64,000 nucleotides of DNA from Mustela lutreola (lineage: Eukaryota > Chordata > Mammalia > Carnivora > Mustelidae), in contig NC_081295.1 of assembly GCF_030435805.1 (NCBI RefSeq), positions 156,955,001-157,019,000 on the forward strand, read 5' to 3'. The translations under genes and the position numbers were made by a program. Every line of letters begins with the position of its first letter. The stretch's first letter is position 1. Positions 11,791 through 24,177 of the stretch are shown one piece after another. The notes beneath the pieces were generated by a model. The model was not told the DNA's origin. It ran no database searches and was given only the letters and a program-made list of their open reading frames with translations.

Positions 11791-14740
11791 AATTTTTTTA
11801 TCTTTTTTAAAAACCAAAACCTGTTTAGTCTAATGACTTCGGTGAAGTCATTTGTCAGATAGATAGTAACATTCTTGAGATAATTTCAATACTTTTATAC
11901 TCATATTAACTGGGCAATTTGAAATGAAGTTATTTTAATATTTTGGGTCCATTTTTTTGTTTTTATACTAACTTAAATGTCAAAACAATCTCTTTTTTAG
12001 CTTACTCTTGATAAATCTGTCCTAAATGGAAAATATTCAAGTTAAGCTATCCTATTAAGGGCCTTACAATGGCACAGAAAGTTAATCTTGAATAAACACA
12101 ATGGTGAAGGACTATGCCTAGCGCCTCTCTACACTGCATGCAATAATAAAGTAGCAGGGGACACGTATCACAAAAGTAAACTGAGGCACATATAGATCCT
12201 GGCACATCTTTCCACCGATTCTAGGTTCCTTTCTGAATTGATGTGAACTGGCCCCTCTCTGGGCCTGTGTGGTTATCATCACTTGATGAGGCCCAGTGAG
12301 GAAGATCTGGTGCCCCCGCTCAGTCTGTCTCGCGGGGGAATCTGGTGTGTGTGTTGGGGGGTGTTGGGAAGAGTCAGCATTTCCCCTGAGACCATAAGTT
12401 CTCCCACATCTCATTAGAGATAATTAGTTAGGGGAATTTTTTTAAAAAGAAACTCCGCAGGGTGAGGCAGAAGAGGAAACATCTAATCCTATATCAACTC
12501 GGAAACCAGTAAGAAGTTCTTTTTTTCCAAACTTGAATCCTTTGATCTTTCAGTACTCCCACGCTGTGTGCGCCTCGGAGACATCCCAGCTTCTGACTGC
12601 CGCTCTGCAGTGGGAGGGGAATGTGGATATTAGGGGCCCTCAGGGGGCGTAACGACTGTGTGGTCATCCATATCCCCTCTTTGTCTGTCCAGATTCACTG
12701 CTGCGTGCGTCTTACCTCTCTATCCCCTTCCCTTTTCTGCAGATTTCCAAAATGTCCTCTCTCTTTCCTTCTCGTTTTCACTCTGGTCATCCCACTTGGA
12801 TTTCCAAGTGAAGTCCCAAGAAAGGCAAGGAACTGTGGACATGGCATTTTTGACACGGCAGTCAGATTTGGTAAGTTAATGATCCTGTGCAGGAAGCAAT
12901 GTGACCTTGGCCTTCAGCCGGGTATCTGGGTTGTTTTTCGCATTAGACCACAGCTGAATCCCATGCAAGTTGACATATTCTGCCAATATTCACAGCATAA
13001 ATGTCTGTGTACTTTATTTTCATAGGTTTGATCAAGTTTTAAAGATTGTAGTTTAAGATCACTCACTCTATGAAGAAGTTGGAGAGAGATTTTGAACTCA
13101 TTAATGGAGTTTTTAACACCAAAATGAATTTAAAAGGAAGTGGAATCTACTGAACTGAAAAATCTTAAGACTAAAAATAGGAATATGGTCCTGCATGGCA
13201 TGAGAGTATATTGAATAATGAGCTCTCTGTGATTGTGAGTGTTTAATATGATTTTGAACTCGGATTTTGAACTCCAAATGGAGAGTCAGTGAAAGAGATT
13301 TCTAAAATATTCTTCAGGGTTTCTCTCCTTTGCATTTACCTCCTCTTCCATGTGTCACAGAACAGGCAGCTTGTCTAGCTATGACGTGCCAACAGCTCTC
13401 TTAGTCCTGAGACATGATATTCATTCCTCCAAACAATGTAAGCAATAAATCCCCATTCTGACTCATTATAGACAAATTCATAACAGTTGATATTGAGACA
13501 TTATTTGGTTCAATTTTTAAAAATCTTATGAAATTGAAATTACCTGGTCAAGGATTCAGAAGTCACAGAGGATATACAAAATCTGTTGTTTCCCATAACA
13601 ATGGAAACTTACTTAAATGCAACGAGTGATAAATTGCATTGTGCCATTAAATAACTAATGCATATAGTTCTTGGGAGAAAATGATCATGATCATGGCTGT
13701 GCTTAGAAGCCATTGTATTAGGTTTAAATAAGCATATATTCACATATATGCTCTCTCCTGACTATTACATATTTTTAAAATTTCCATGTTACAGGAAGTG
13801 GAGGAAAAGCCCTCAGTGCTGGCTTGATTCTAAGTGTTGGTTGTCAGTCATGTAATCAGCGGATTAGGTATCCCCCTCCATGTTATCCTATCCATTCCTG
13901 ACCACCAGAGATGCTCATCGCAGCCTCTGGACTATGACCTTGACAATCCTGCAACTTCCCATAACTGCAAAGTTTTAGCGAACAAAATCTTAAAGTTGTT
14001 AGCAACACATGCCAACTCATGATGTAATTATGACAAAGCATTCTTAGAGCAGCGGACCCCTATTTTGCGCCCTGATGCACCTGAGAGACATAATGAATCC
14101 CAATTCCATCACTTCTTACTAGTGCTTAGGAACATGCGTAAAAATGTTAGAATGAGACTTTGCCTTGGTTAGTTTACATTATACAAATACTCACCCTAAG
14201 ACATGCCAAATAATTGAAAGAGTACTCGAAGGTATACCATCTTTCAGTTCTATGGGATCCTAAGAGACACATAAATAAAATAATCAATGTAGTCTTCCTG
14301 AAAGTAGAGTTCTTTGTGAGAATAAAGTGTGAATCATAGGAGAGGAAATGCTGACAAAAGAACATTGGGTAGGAGCTCCACTGGCGACTGAGTTCTGGCA
14401 ACTTCTCATCCTTACAGGAAAGCATTGCCAACTTCAGAGAAGTTACCTAGTCCCGGAGTTAAAATAAACTATGGTGATATAAAACACAATTTTATCACAG
14501 AGGATGAAGATAGGACTGGGTAGGGGAGAAGATATGCTAGGGTCATGCTCCGGTGAATATAATGAACAGAATCAGGGGTATAGCTATAAACAGTAACGAG
14601 GTCATCTTCCTCCTAAGATTTTGCTTGATCACTTGTACCCTTTTGAGTCTGGATATGACTCTAGGTTTCCCAGTATTGATGGGACAGTATTAAGAATAAG
14701 GTTTCACCTAATAGCAAACCTGGTTCTCTGATGCAGAGAT
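11791..14740. other. No gene or clear repeat seen (3 kb)
   Basis: The longest SINE-free stretch before the first receptor. 12550-12850 is more GC-rich and holds a 134-codon frame (12621-13025) with no recognisable domain. A leader exon or regulatory element of the receptor at 15541 could lie here, but none can be identified by eye. Confidence 0.5.
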
Positions 14741-14751
14741 ATAAGCCATTT

Positions 14752-14941
14752 TTTTTTTAAGATTTTATTTATTTGACAGAGAGAGAGAGAGACCTAAGTA
14801 GGCAGAGCGGCAGGCAGAGAGAGAGGGGGAAGCAGGCTCCCTGCTGAACAGAGAGCCCGATGTGGGACTTGATCCCAGGACCCTGAGACCATAACCTTAG
14901 CTGAAGGCAGAGGCTTAACCCACTGAGCTCCCCAGGGACCC
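14752..14941 (-). repeat. CAN SINE (antisense), young
   Basis: Ends GAGCTCCCCAGGGACC. Duplication ATAAGCCA(T/C)TTTT at 14741 and 14942. Confidence 0.9.
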
Positions 14942-14990
14942 ATAAGCCACTTTTCTTATCCATGGTTTACATAATGTGTTTCCCCATTAA

Positions 14991-15012
14991 AAAGAAAGAA
15001 AGAAAGAAAAAG
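14991..15012 (+). repeat. (AAAG)n microsatellite
   Basis: About five AAAG units next to the preceding SINE. Confidence 0.8.
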
Positions 15013-15267
15013 TGGATCAATTTATTTCCTTGTAAAATAATGAGCTGTTGAAATAACGAGCTGTGAAACGTAAAAGAAAGATACAAATTGTTGGTAAATA
15101 ATCACAGCCATGAATCTGAAAAACCCCCAAATACTGTGCTCCTCCAACCAAATAATGACTGACTTACTGAAATCCTGAGTCAAGCATTCAGCATTTCCAA
15201 AGGCATTTCCCTTCTACCATTTTACCCATCATTTCATTTTGAGGGTGTCTATCTATACTCTGTTCAT

Positions 15268-15482
15268 TTGTTCATTTCTTTGAGAGAGAGTGTGCGAGTG
15301 TGAGCAGTTGTGAGGGTGTCGGGGGTGGAGTGAGGGAGGGGCAGAGGGAAAGAAAGAATCTTGAGCAGGCTCTACACCCAGGGAGAAGCCCGAGAAGGGG
15401 CTCCATCTCACAACCCTGAGATCACGACCCGAGCCAAAACCAAGAGTTGGACACTTAACTGACTAAGCCGCCCATGCGCCCT
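15268..15482 (-). repeat. CAN SINE (antisense), older, just upstream of the OR at 15541
   Basis: Diverged copy from TTTCTTTGAGAGAGAG to GCCGCCCATGCGCCC. It ends about 38 bases before the putative splice acceptor, so only that short gap and the acceptor are non-SINE intron sequence. Confidence 0.85.
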
Positions 15483-15502
15483 TCTACCTTCTTCAAAGAT
15501 GC

Positions 15503-15520
15503 TCATCTTTCTCCTAACAG
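15503..15520 (+). other. Likely 3' splice site before the OR at 15541
   Basis: A pyrimidine-rich stretch (CATCTTTCTCCTAACAG) ends in AG at 15519-15520, 20 bases before the ATG. OR genes normally splice a non-coding leader onto the coding exon here. It also explains why the upstream in-frame ATG at 15499 is unlikely to be used. The leader exon itself cannot be found by eye. Confidence 0.6.
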
Positions 15521-15540
15521 GTGATACGTGGCCAGAGGTG

Positions 15541-16479
15541 ATGGAGAAACACAACACCAGCTCTTTCGAAGGCTTCATCCTGGTGGGCTTCTCCGACCGT
15601 CCCCACCTAGAGCTGATCCTCTTCGTGGTCGTCCTCACTTTTTACCTGCTGACTCTTCTTGGAAACATGACCATCATCTTGCTTTCCGCTCTGGATTCCC
15701 GGCTGCACACACCAATGTATTTCTTTTTGGCCAATCTCTCGTTCCTGGACATGTGTTTCACCACGGGCTCCATCCCTCAGATGCTCTACAACCTTCGGGG
15801 CTCAGACAAGACCATCAGCTATCTGGGCTGCGCCATCCAGCTCTACTTCGTCCTGGCACTAGGAGGGGTGGAGTGCGTCCTCCTGGCCGTGATGGCCTAC
15901 GACCGCTACGCTGCGGTCTGCAGACCCCTGCACTACACCGTCATCATGCACCCGCGACTCTGCGGGCAGCTGGCTTCAGTGGCATGGCTCAGTGGCTTTG
16001 GCAATTCCCTCATAATGGCACCCCAGACGTTGATGCTACCCCGCTGCGGGCACAGGCGGGTGGACCACTTTCTCTGTGAGATGCCAGCACTGATCGGCAT
16101 GGCCTGCGTAGACACCATGAGCCTCGAGGCGCTGGCGTTCGCCTTGGCAATCTTCATCATCCTGGCGCCACTCATCCTCATCCTCGTCTCTTACCGCTAC
16201 ATCGCGCGAGCGGTGTTTCGGATCAAGTCAGCCGCCGGGCGAAAGAAAGCCTTCAACACCTGCAGCTCCCACCTGATCGTCGTCTCTCTCTTCTACGGCA
16301 CCATCATATACATGTACCTCCAGCCAGCAAACACTTATTCCCAGGACCAGGGCAAGTTCCTCACTCTCTTCTACACGATCGTCACTCCCAGTGTTAACCC
16401 CCTGATCTACACACTGAGAAACAAGGATGTCAAAGAAGCCATGAAGAAGGTGCTGGGGAAGGCGGGTGCAGAAGGATAG
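15541..16479 (+). CDS. Olfactory receptor, class II family 2, OR2W-like (312 aa, intact)
   Basis: Seven-transmembrane odorant receptor of the olfactory neuron cilium, expected to couple to the olfactory G protein. Seen: an N-glycosylation site NTS at residue 5, GN at 41-42 (TM1), LHTPMYFF at 55-62, [10 protein letters not shown] at 118-127 (end of TM3, the OR hallmark), paired cysteines at 97 and 179, SY at 217-218 (TM5), [10 protein letters not shown] at 236-245 (TM6) and NPLIYTLRN at 286-294 (TM7). Length is normal for the family and there are no internal stops. An in-frame ATG at 15499 gives 14 extra residues, but it lies before a good 3' splice site (AG at 15519-15520), so I use the ATG at 15541, which aligns with MEKSNDSS of the gene at 45315. 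About 70% identical to that gene by hand count. The coding exon is GC- and CpG-rich in AT-rich surroundings. The OR2W-like label rests on remembered OR2W1/OR2W3 motifs; the exact orthologue is not settled. Confidence 0.93.
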   Translation: MEKHNTSSFEGFILVGFSDRPHLELILFVVVLTFYLLTLLGNMTIILLSALDSRLHTPMYFFLANLSFLDMCFTTGSIPQMLYNLRGSDKTISYLGCAIQLYFVLALGGVECVLLAVMAYDRYAAVCRPLHYTVIMHPRLCGQLASVAWLSGFGNSLIMAPQTLMLPRCGHRRVDHFLCEMPALIGMACVDTMSLEALAFALAIFIILAPLILILVSYRYIARAVFRIKSAAGRKKAFNTCSSHLIVVSLFYGTIIYMYLQPANTYSQDQGKFLTLFYTIVTPSVNPLIYTLRNKDVKEAMKKVLGKAGAEG

Positions 16480-17182
16480 CAAAAGTTTGCGGATTGTCTT
16501 TTGACCCGTCTTCTGTCTACATTGTTAGGCGTGGCAGATGGAGGACTGTTCTGACACCGCAGACGGAAGAGGCGCTCAGCGAGACTGGGAGCTCAGCGTT
16601 TAGAGAGGCTGAGAAGATGCGACATTCCTGAGTCCGCACTCACTTATACTCCTCTCCGGTCCCTGTAAGCCAGGCACCGATCACTAGGAGGGCTGCATTT
16701 CGGGACCAAACAATGACGCACGCTTGCAAGATACCAGCCATGAAAGTAGACACCAGGCATTCTGGTACTCATGCCAGCCTCTATCACAATAATTTATACT
16801 CAGTAAGTCCTCAACATATATGAAAGAATACACTTAGAAGTGGGAAAAAAACAAAGTATTTTTTTCCCTAGAAAGTTCACACGTACTTTGTACTTTTATA
16901 GTGCCAAATTTCTGGATGAGAGGCAAAACAAATCATTCCATTATCTAGCTCTTAGTATCTCCAACACCTCCATGTAGGTCCATAGTGTGGCTCTTGCGTA
17001 TTTTTAATCATTGCTATAACAAGTTTAGAGACATTTATGTTTGGCCTTTCGAGGCAAAAGTGAATGACGACCGTTATGTAGTCAGACCACGAGGCATTTG
17101 CTTTATATGGAAGACAGTTTCTTGCTCATATTCAGCACTTGTTAATACTTTGTGACCCAAAAAAGGTTAAAAGGTCTTTGAT
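16480..17182. other. 3' flank of the OR at 15541
   Basis: Presumably begins with the 3' UTR. No nearby AATAAA seen; first part GC-rich, then AT-rich. No repeat recognised. Confidence 0.45.
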
Positions 17183-17205
17183 TTTGTTTTGTTTTGTTTT
17201 GTTTT

Positions 17206-17455
17206 TCTAATTGTAGTAAAATATACACAATATCAAATTTACCATTTTGACATTTCTCCCGGCTCTCGTCAGTGGCATTAAGTATGTTCACATTGCCGCA
17301 GGACCATCAGCATCATCTGTCTTCAGAACTTTTTGTCTTCCCAAACGGAAACTCTGTGTCCATTAGTAATAACTCCTCATTCTCCCCTCTCCCCAGCCTC
17401 TAGAAACACCATCCGACTTTTAGTCTCCATGACTCTGACAAAGATCTTCCTGCTT
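17206..17455 (-). mobile_element. Old L1M-type 3' region, antisense
   Basis: AAATTTACCATTTTGACA, CAGTGGCATTAAGTATG and CTCTGTGTCCATTAG match the antisense of mammalian L1M 3' ends. Preceded by a (GTTTT)n stretch at 17183-17206 that may be its expanded tail. Confidence 0.6.
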
Positions 17456-18117
17456 AAAATGTTTGAAGTTTATTAACCTCCACTTCCCACCTCTGTCACC
17501 AGGATAATCTTGAACAGAGGCAGAGAGCAGTGACACCAGTTCTGGGGAACTGTTGGGATGTTTATGATTGGGTGGTCTTTGCATGTTGATTTCTTCATGT
17601 TTATACCCATGGCTGTAGTCCTTCGCCCGTCATAGTGGAAGTTGATTGGGACAATCTGTATAAGATGAATGAATCCTAAAGGTAGGCAGGTATCTTCAGA
17701 CCTGAAATATTACCAGTTGGATAAATCCCATCTCATAACCTGGGAAAATATATGTCATGTTAAAATTTCTGTAAGTAAACAAGTACTTTTAAATGTGGGG
17801 GTATTGCTAGAGGGATCATTAGGGACTGGATGAAAGATGGGTTTAGCAACTTCTTTTTTAAGAAAGTTCAGATTACTCTAGAGGCTCCAGGAAAAAAATA
17901 CCAAATACCTAAATAAATTGTACTAAAAATATATCATTTTCAGCATAATGTGCATATTTCCTTATTTGTAACCAATAATTCTTGTACTTTGTCCAGATAG
18001 ATTACATTTTATTTTAGATTAGTTAGGGCTTGTTAGAAAGGGTTTGGAGCTTAGTTTTGACTATAGACAATATTCCTTTATTCCCATAAAAGGGTAGAAT
18101 GATTAGAATACAGTTGA

Positions 18118-18313
18118 GGGGCGCCTGAGTGGCTCAGTGGGTTAAGCCACTGCCTTCAGCTCAGGTCATGTTCTCAGGGTCCTGGGATCGAGTCCTGCAT
18201 CGGGCTCTCTGCTTGGTGGGGAGCCTGCTTCCTCCTCTCTCTCTCTGCCTGCCTCTCTGCCTGCTTGTGATCTCTCTCTGTCAAATAAATAAATTAAAAA
18301 AAAAATCTTTAAA
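18118..18313 (+). repeat. CAN SINE (sense), young
   Basis: Near-consensus GGGGCGCCTGAGTGGCTC head. Perfect duplication AGAATACAGTTGA at 18105-18117 and 18314-18326. Confidence 0.93.
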
Positions 18314-19409
18314 AGAATACAGTTGATTTTTCCTACTTTATAAATTAAGTAAAAAGTGATATGTAGCCATGATGATGTTTATGAAGGCCATTATTAATGC
18401 AGAAGAAGTATAGAATTTGGAGATCCATGACCTGGCATTTTCCATTTCTTACACTGAAAAACAACTTTTATGTCCTCCTGGTACAAAAATATGCACTTAT
18501 AAGGAAATAAAAATCCATTTAGAATCAATCTTCAGAATTATGATTATTGTAATTTTTATATAATTTCTATGCTGTTTAGCTATGCATTATTTTAGGAGCA
18601 ACAACATCTTGAAGTGGGGGCAGGAGATCAAGAGAGAGTATAAATCTCTATAGAAACAGCACTTTTGGTAGCACGCTATGGAATTTCCAGCTAATTCTCT
18701 CAGCCATGGAGCTTAATCTTTCTCCAAAGAAACAAACATTACACATATGTCCATATGTGTATGGTTGTGTTTAAACTCACTGTGATCTTAAATTAAGGGT
18801 TATGAGATGATAGTTCAATAAATGCTTATCAATCAGATTATCAGATCATTTTCCATCTTGTCTTGATGGGTGGTATAGGGACCTTGAAGACAGCCTTAAC
18901 CTATTTTATATTTTGTCTATGTTCACATTTTTCCTTCTCATTCACCTCTTCAGCAAATACATATTGGTCTGGTCTGGGTACTGGAACAAAGCACCCAGCG
19001 GATTCCCATGGCACTGAGGTTGCCATGGACAAATGTTGGAAACCTCATCACAATAGGAACATTTGTAAGTTTTAGGAAGATGAGCATAACAGGGACAGAA
19101 GCCGGGAAACAGGGCAGGGCTGCAGTTTTAAGTGGGGAGGGTCAAGGAAGAGCTTGGAATCTACATGTAAGCAAAGGTGCGGTGCAATGGGAAGCAGCTA
19201 TGCGGCTCCCTGGGGAAAAGGGAATCCGGCAGAGCAAGCAGCAGGCACACCATTTAGATCAGGAAGGCGAGGAGGAAGCAGAGAAGATGAGCTATAAGGA
19301 CCCATTTTACTGTCCCTGCTCCCCTTCCCCCAGGGGACTTAAAAACAAGTCCTGGAAACCAGCTCCAGGTGTGGAGGCCAAGAAAAGCAAGGCTGTACCC
19401 ACCTCGAGT

Positions 19410-20143
19410 CTAGCCCTGACATAAGTACAGCCATCTTGGCAAAGCAAAAGCCTGCACCTTGCACTATAAGAGTGGGTTAGCATAAGCATGGCCATCCTGA
19501 AGTCCCGGAAGCCATTTTACTGAGCGTCCCTAACCAGCCCACACGCGCATGTAACTTAAGAGAAAGTAGCTAAAACCTAAGAAACAATTATATACAATCA
19601 TATACCACCAGGGCGGTTAGGTGATGGTGCCACAGGGACCAAATGTTAAAGAAAAACAAGTTGTTAACTTGCAGAGATCACAATCCTGCAAGTTAGGAAT
19701 CTCCCTTGGTTTGCAAGTACAACAAAAGGCCATCTCTTCAATGGCCCAATTTCCAGAGACAAATGGCTCAGTGCCTCGAGGCCAAAGGTCGCCCTCCCCA
19801 CCACAAAACTGTAGGAGGCTGAGGCAGAAGGAAATGTAATTAAGGTGAAAATTCTTCTAAACCTAAATCTCACTTAACCCCCAGGGTGACACCGGGGTGG
19901 CAAAAAGTTAAACAAAGTTAAACTGTCAAAGTGGGACGCAAGAGATGTACGTAGCTATCGAAAAGTGCCTTGAAAATGCTATATAAACCCTTGGCTTAGA
20001 GTGCTCGGGGTCCTTGTTGAAACCCGCTGCGCTGGGCGGATACTTGGACCCCAACTAACTGGAAATAAACCTCACCATTGACTTGCATTATCGAGAGTGT
20101 TCTCTGTCTAATTGAGGAGTGGTCGACTCGGTACCCTAACAGA
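19410..20143 (+). mobile_element. Probable ERV LTR
   Basis: LTR-like features: U3-type phrases (GCCATCTTGGC, GCCATTTTACTGAG), a TATATAAACC box near 19980, an AATAAA near 20066, and a U5-like end in ACCCTAACA at about 20143. The left edge is uncertain. Fossil; no coding region recognised. Confidence 0.6.
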
Positions 20144-20236
20144 GCAAAGAGTGGGAGGGACCTCAAGAGCATGCGTGACCCCGGAAAGAAAGAACAGGAA
20201 GTGTTTCCAGAGGGATGACTGGTCAACCATCCAACA

Positions 20237-20629
20237 TGTGGCAAATGGCCACCTGAGATTGAAGAGGAAAGTTACCCAGAGCCAGCCCAGCCCAGCCCAG
20301 GAGACCCCAGAAGATGGAAGGTTACCAACAAGAAGCTAGAGATAACCAGAAGCCCCACTGGGACCAAGAGATAACTAGCTATTTCTGCTTCTGTAAACAT
20401 ACTTCCCTCCACAGGCTCCTGCACTACTGTTCCTGCCTAAAGCAGCCTCTGCTCCCCCAGTTTAAACCTACCTACCAGCAGTCAGCATGGCCCTGGGAAC
20501 TCCCTTCCCCAGGGTCCAGAACTTCGAGCATGAGCTCATCTGGGTCCACCGGCATAAAATAAATTCGAACTGTGCTTCTCCCAGTGTCACTTGGTCTCTC
20601 TCGCAGGTCTGATTTTTATTTTTTCCACA
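20237..20629 (+). mobile_element. Second LTR-like block next to the first
   Basis: Begins TGTGGCAAATGG and ends in TTTCCACA, with ATAAAATAAATTC near 20556 as a polyadenylation region followed by a T-rich end. A different family from its neighbour. No target duplication found, so both the ends and the LTR call are tentative. Fossil. Confidence 0.45.
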
Positions 20630-22946
20630 AGATCAGGAATGAAAACTGACCCACAGATTGAGCGATGCGGGTCTCCCAGACAAACCCGCAAAGAACTATT
20701 TCCGTGGAGCGATCGGGGGTAGTGGGGAGGGGGGGTACTGGTTGGAGCGCACCTAGGAGACAGTGAAAATGTGAAATGCAGGCCCTGAGAGCCCAGTCAA
20801 ATCCTCTGAGAAGTCTAATGATGGAGAGAAACAGAGACAGGGTGTTAGCAGTAGGGACGGAAGATTGATCGGATTACCAGAATCATTTTTGAAATGAGAG
20901 GAATTTTGACAAGTTTAGAAACCAGGGAAGAGAATGATCCAGCAGTAAAATGAAGATTCAGGAAAGAGAAAATTGCAACAGTGATGACCTTGAGTAGGTG
21001 GAAACCGGTTCATGAATGGACACTTTGGCTTGAACTGGGAGCAAGAGTTCACCGCAGCAAGAGGGATGGCAAAGGGCGTGAGCGCAGGTGCTGACGGTCC
21101 GGGAGCCTTGAGCAGGGGCCAGTGCAGATTCTCTTCTCACCGCTATTCTTCTCAGTCCCAGATAGGAAGAAAGCATTGCAGCCTCACTGTTAACTCTGCA
21201 AGTCTGTTAAACCAATAGAATAAACTGAGTATGACTTAAGTGCCTGAAAGGAATAGATTAAAGGACTTCGTGCAATTTAGTCTTTCTCTCTTTGATAGAA
21301 GATAACTGTTCACTGCCTGTTCGTCTTAGCGTTTGTCATTTTAGCTGGAACATTCCTTCCTGCTGTTCCTAACTCGCTCTTGCTATCATTTTTCTCCTGT
21401 ATATTAAATAATACGGAATATGTGAAAATACATAGCAAGCATCAACACCGATTTTCCTCTCTCTGTAAAAACTGTATGGGCATGTTTTCTATTTCAGACC
21501 AAAAACCCCTGACATATGTGTGGAACGACTGACTGTAAGACAGGGAACACCAAAGGGAGTCTTTGATGGGTTTTCTCCTCCCTTGCTGGTCACGCAGGCA
21601 TTCTTTTGCTACCAATGCACAACAGAGTCCTTCTGGGGCTTCACTGAGTCTAGGTGTGAATCATCCATCTCATTCTTGCCCATAAACGGTGCTGACAACC
21701 TGGTCCAAACCTTCCTGAAACCCCTCAGACCAACTGTTACATAATGACATTCTTAATCGGCACATTTCCTGCCTTGACCAGGGTGTGCCATGCAGTGTAT
21801 CTCTTCTTTCAGTAAAATAGTTCAAGCCAATTCCAGATACACTGGAACTAACCCCCAAAACGTGCCCCCGATCCCTTCTCATTCGGCTGTAGCCTTCTGC
21901 AGGAGTAGAGTACAAATTCAAGGCTCAAGAGAATGCAGAGGCTTCATGCTGGTCACCAGAATCAGGGGGTGTGCAATTCCTAGGAGAGACATGAACAAAA
22001 CCCTTGTTCACGTGACATACGCTTCCAAAAGCTCCTTCTTGTTATCTTGTCTCCCATCAGCATAATAGTCTACCTCCCATGAAAAGCAGACAGGACTGGT
22101 AATTTCTGCTGTCTTGGAGGGCTTGTGCTAGGTCCTCTAGGGTTTTCCCTGGCCCTTGGCTATGGTATCGTAGGCACCTGTAGCGTATGGACACTCAGAT
22201 GGCCCCATCTGGAACAAGGCAAAGACACACTCTCAAATGCACTGTTTGACGGTGTTCCAACTTCCCTCAAATCTGATATACATATGTCAAAGATAAAGTT
22301 AACTTTGATGTGATGTGGATTCCACAGAGAGAAGGGCAGGACGTTTAAGACCGTGAACTTCTTGAATGAATGGAATCTCATCTCCTTCTTAGACTTACTG
22401 CCTCTGTATTGTGGTTTCTTCACTTGTAAAATGTGGATAATGATATCGCCATGCTCAAAGGACTATTTCAATTTTAAACCAACTAATACATGAAAATCTA
22501 GAACAGTTCCTGGTATGTAGTAAGCATTAAGGGTTTGTTGTTTGTTGTAACGTATAAAATATACTACCCATTCCTGCTTCCACCTTTTGGAATAGAATAC
22601 TGTTTCTAAGGCCATTAAACTCTAAGGCTCTCAATCTCACACCACTTTCTAATTTGTCTCTGCATTTGTATGATAGCCTCTATTCTTGAATCCCTATATT
22701 TTGGAGGTCTCGCTAGAGCCTGCCCTTAACCCTACAGACTTCTATCCTGGGACAAGATGCCAGGATTACATGCCTCCACCCTTCCAGAGCCACACCACCA
22801 CCAACTCCAAGGGCAGTAACTAGGTTTTGCCTGAGTCATAACATTAGCTGATGAGAACCCATCTGATGCAAGGATATTCTGAGTTTATTCTGAGCCTTTT
22901 CCATGCTGAACCTAAGGCTATCCCAAGACCTTTGCATCTTAAAAAA
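20630..22946. other. No gene or clear repeat seen (2.3 kb)
   Basis: Mixed-composition DNA with only short open frames. No SINE, unlike nearly every other 2-kb stretch of the window. Confidence 0.5.
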
Positions 22947-22956
22947 AGAAACTATA

Positions 22957-23090
22957 GGGGAGCCTGGGTGGCTCTGTGGGTTAAGTATCAGCCTTTGGTT
23001 CAGGTCATGATCCCAGACTCCTGGGATCAAGTCCCACGTCGGGCTCCTTGCTCAGCGGGGAGCCTGCCTCCCCCTTAAAGAAAAAGAAAT
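22957..23090 (+). repeat. CAN SINE (sense), lacking most of the pyrimidine-rich part
   Basis: Head GGGGAGCCTGGGTGGCTC through GGGGAGCCTGCCTCCC, then directly an A-rich tail. AGAAACTATA flanks it exactly (22947-22956, 23091-23100). Confidence 0.88.
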
Positions 23091-23596
23091 AGAAACTATA
23101 AACTAAGAAAGAGGTTTGGATATCCTACTTTGATTTGTACTATTAACTAGTCCCTGCCATCCATGGGCATGCTCTTAGCCACCATTAATTCAAGCACAGG
23201 CCCACGCACACTGCGGAAGTAACCCACGACCCTCCCTATGTTTCTCATACGTTGTCCTTCTGATTCCATATCCATCTGGCAATGAGCTTTGGGTTTATTA
23301 TCTCCAAGTTTGAAATTGCCTCCGACTCTGTAGCCTTGAGATGCTTCCTTAGACTCTGGGGTATTAATACTTGGTGCTCTGTGATGCTCTGTTACAGGTT
23401 TGCCACATCAGGGCTCAGTTCCCCCGAACACAGCCCCTTCTTGCCGGGATCTCACAGTGAGGGATCAGCCCACACCAGCTGTCGCTAGAACGTCCCTGTG
23501 CCCATGTCTGCTCCGTTCTCATACCGAGCAACCAGTTAGACGGTCAGAAATTAATACAGTAAATTACAGCATTCCAGGAGCTCTTTCCTTAGGAAC

Positions 23597-23645
23597 AAAA
23601 AAAAAAAAAAGAAAAAAAGAGAGAGAGAGAGAAAGAGAGAGAGAA
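23597..23645 (+). repeat. A-rich and (GA)n low-complexity tract
   Basis: An A run followed by GA repeats. No SINE body attached. Confidence 0.85.
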
Positions 23646-24027
23646 CTACGCCCATAAGCAACCCTCGGGGAAATAAAGGTAAGATAAGGTGGAGAGGGAC
23701 ACTAGCCAAGAAGAGAAATTAAATTTAAATGAATCAGAGTGCATACTTCATAGTTTATCTCTTGTTTCCTAACAGACTCCGTGACCTTCGGGAAGTTTGT
23801 TTAACTCTTCTGAGCCTGTGTCCACATCCACAGACTGAAGACAGCCTTGCGGTATCAGAGGACTTTGCTGAGGACCGTGAGGACCCGCCCAATGCTACTC
23901 CTATTGGTAGTAACTGCAGGTTCCCCAGGGCCTTGCTAATCAGGCATTATCTCTTAATTTTCCACTTTAAGGACTACTGGAATTTTTTAGTTTACTTACC
24001 TTGTTCTATTCTGTAAACTAAAAACTC

Positions 24028-24177
24028 AGGGGGTGATCTCAGGGTTATGAGACTGAGTCCCACTCCTAGCCCAGCGGGAGTCTGTTGGAGACTCTCTGGC
24101 TCTCCCTCCAGCCCGCCCCCCCTGCACTCACTCTCTTATTCTTTAAAATAAATAAATAAATAAATAAATAAATAAAT
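24028..24177 (+). repeat. CAN SINE fragment with expanded (AATA)n tail
   Basis: Head missing. GGTGATCTCAGGG to CTCACTCTC, then about nine AAAT units at 24145-24177. Confidence 0.75.

Noticed and set aside
12621-13025. 134-codon open frame on the + strand
   Set aside because: No recognisable domain, signal or splice context, and an overlapping frame is also open. Most likely chance in a GC-richer patch.
15211-15490. CTTCTACC at 15211 and 15481 as a target duplication of the SINE at 15268
   Set aside because: The left copy is about 60 bases away from the SINE edge and the match is short; probably chance.
15499-15540. N-terminal extension of the first receptor
   Set aside because: Lies before the likely splice acceptor and is absent from family members.
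15528-16079. 183-codon frame overlapping the first receptor, and the similar one at 45647-46198
   Set aside because: Out-of-frame shadows of GC-rich receptor exons; proline/arginine/histidine-rich translation typical of frame shadows.
19008-19424. 138-codon open frame on the + strand
   Set aside because: Low-complexity charged residues, no homology recognised; runs towards LTR sequence.
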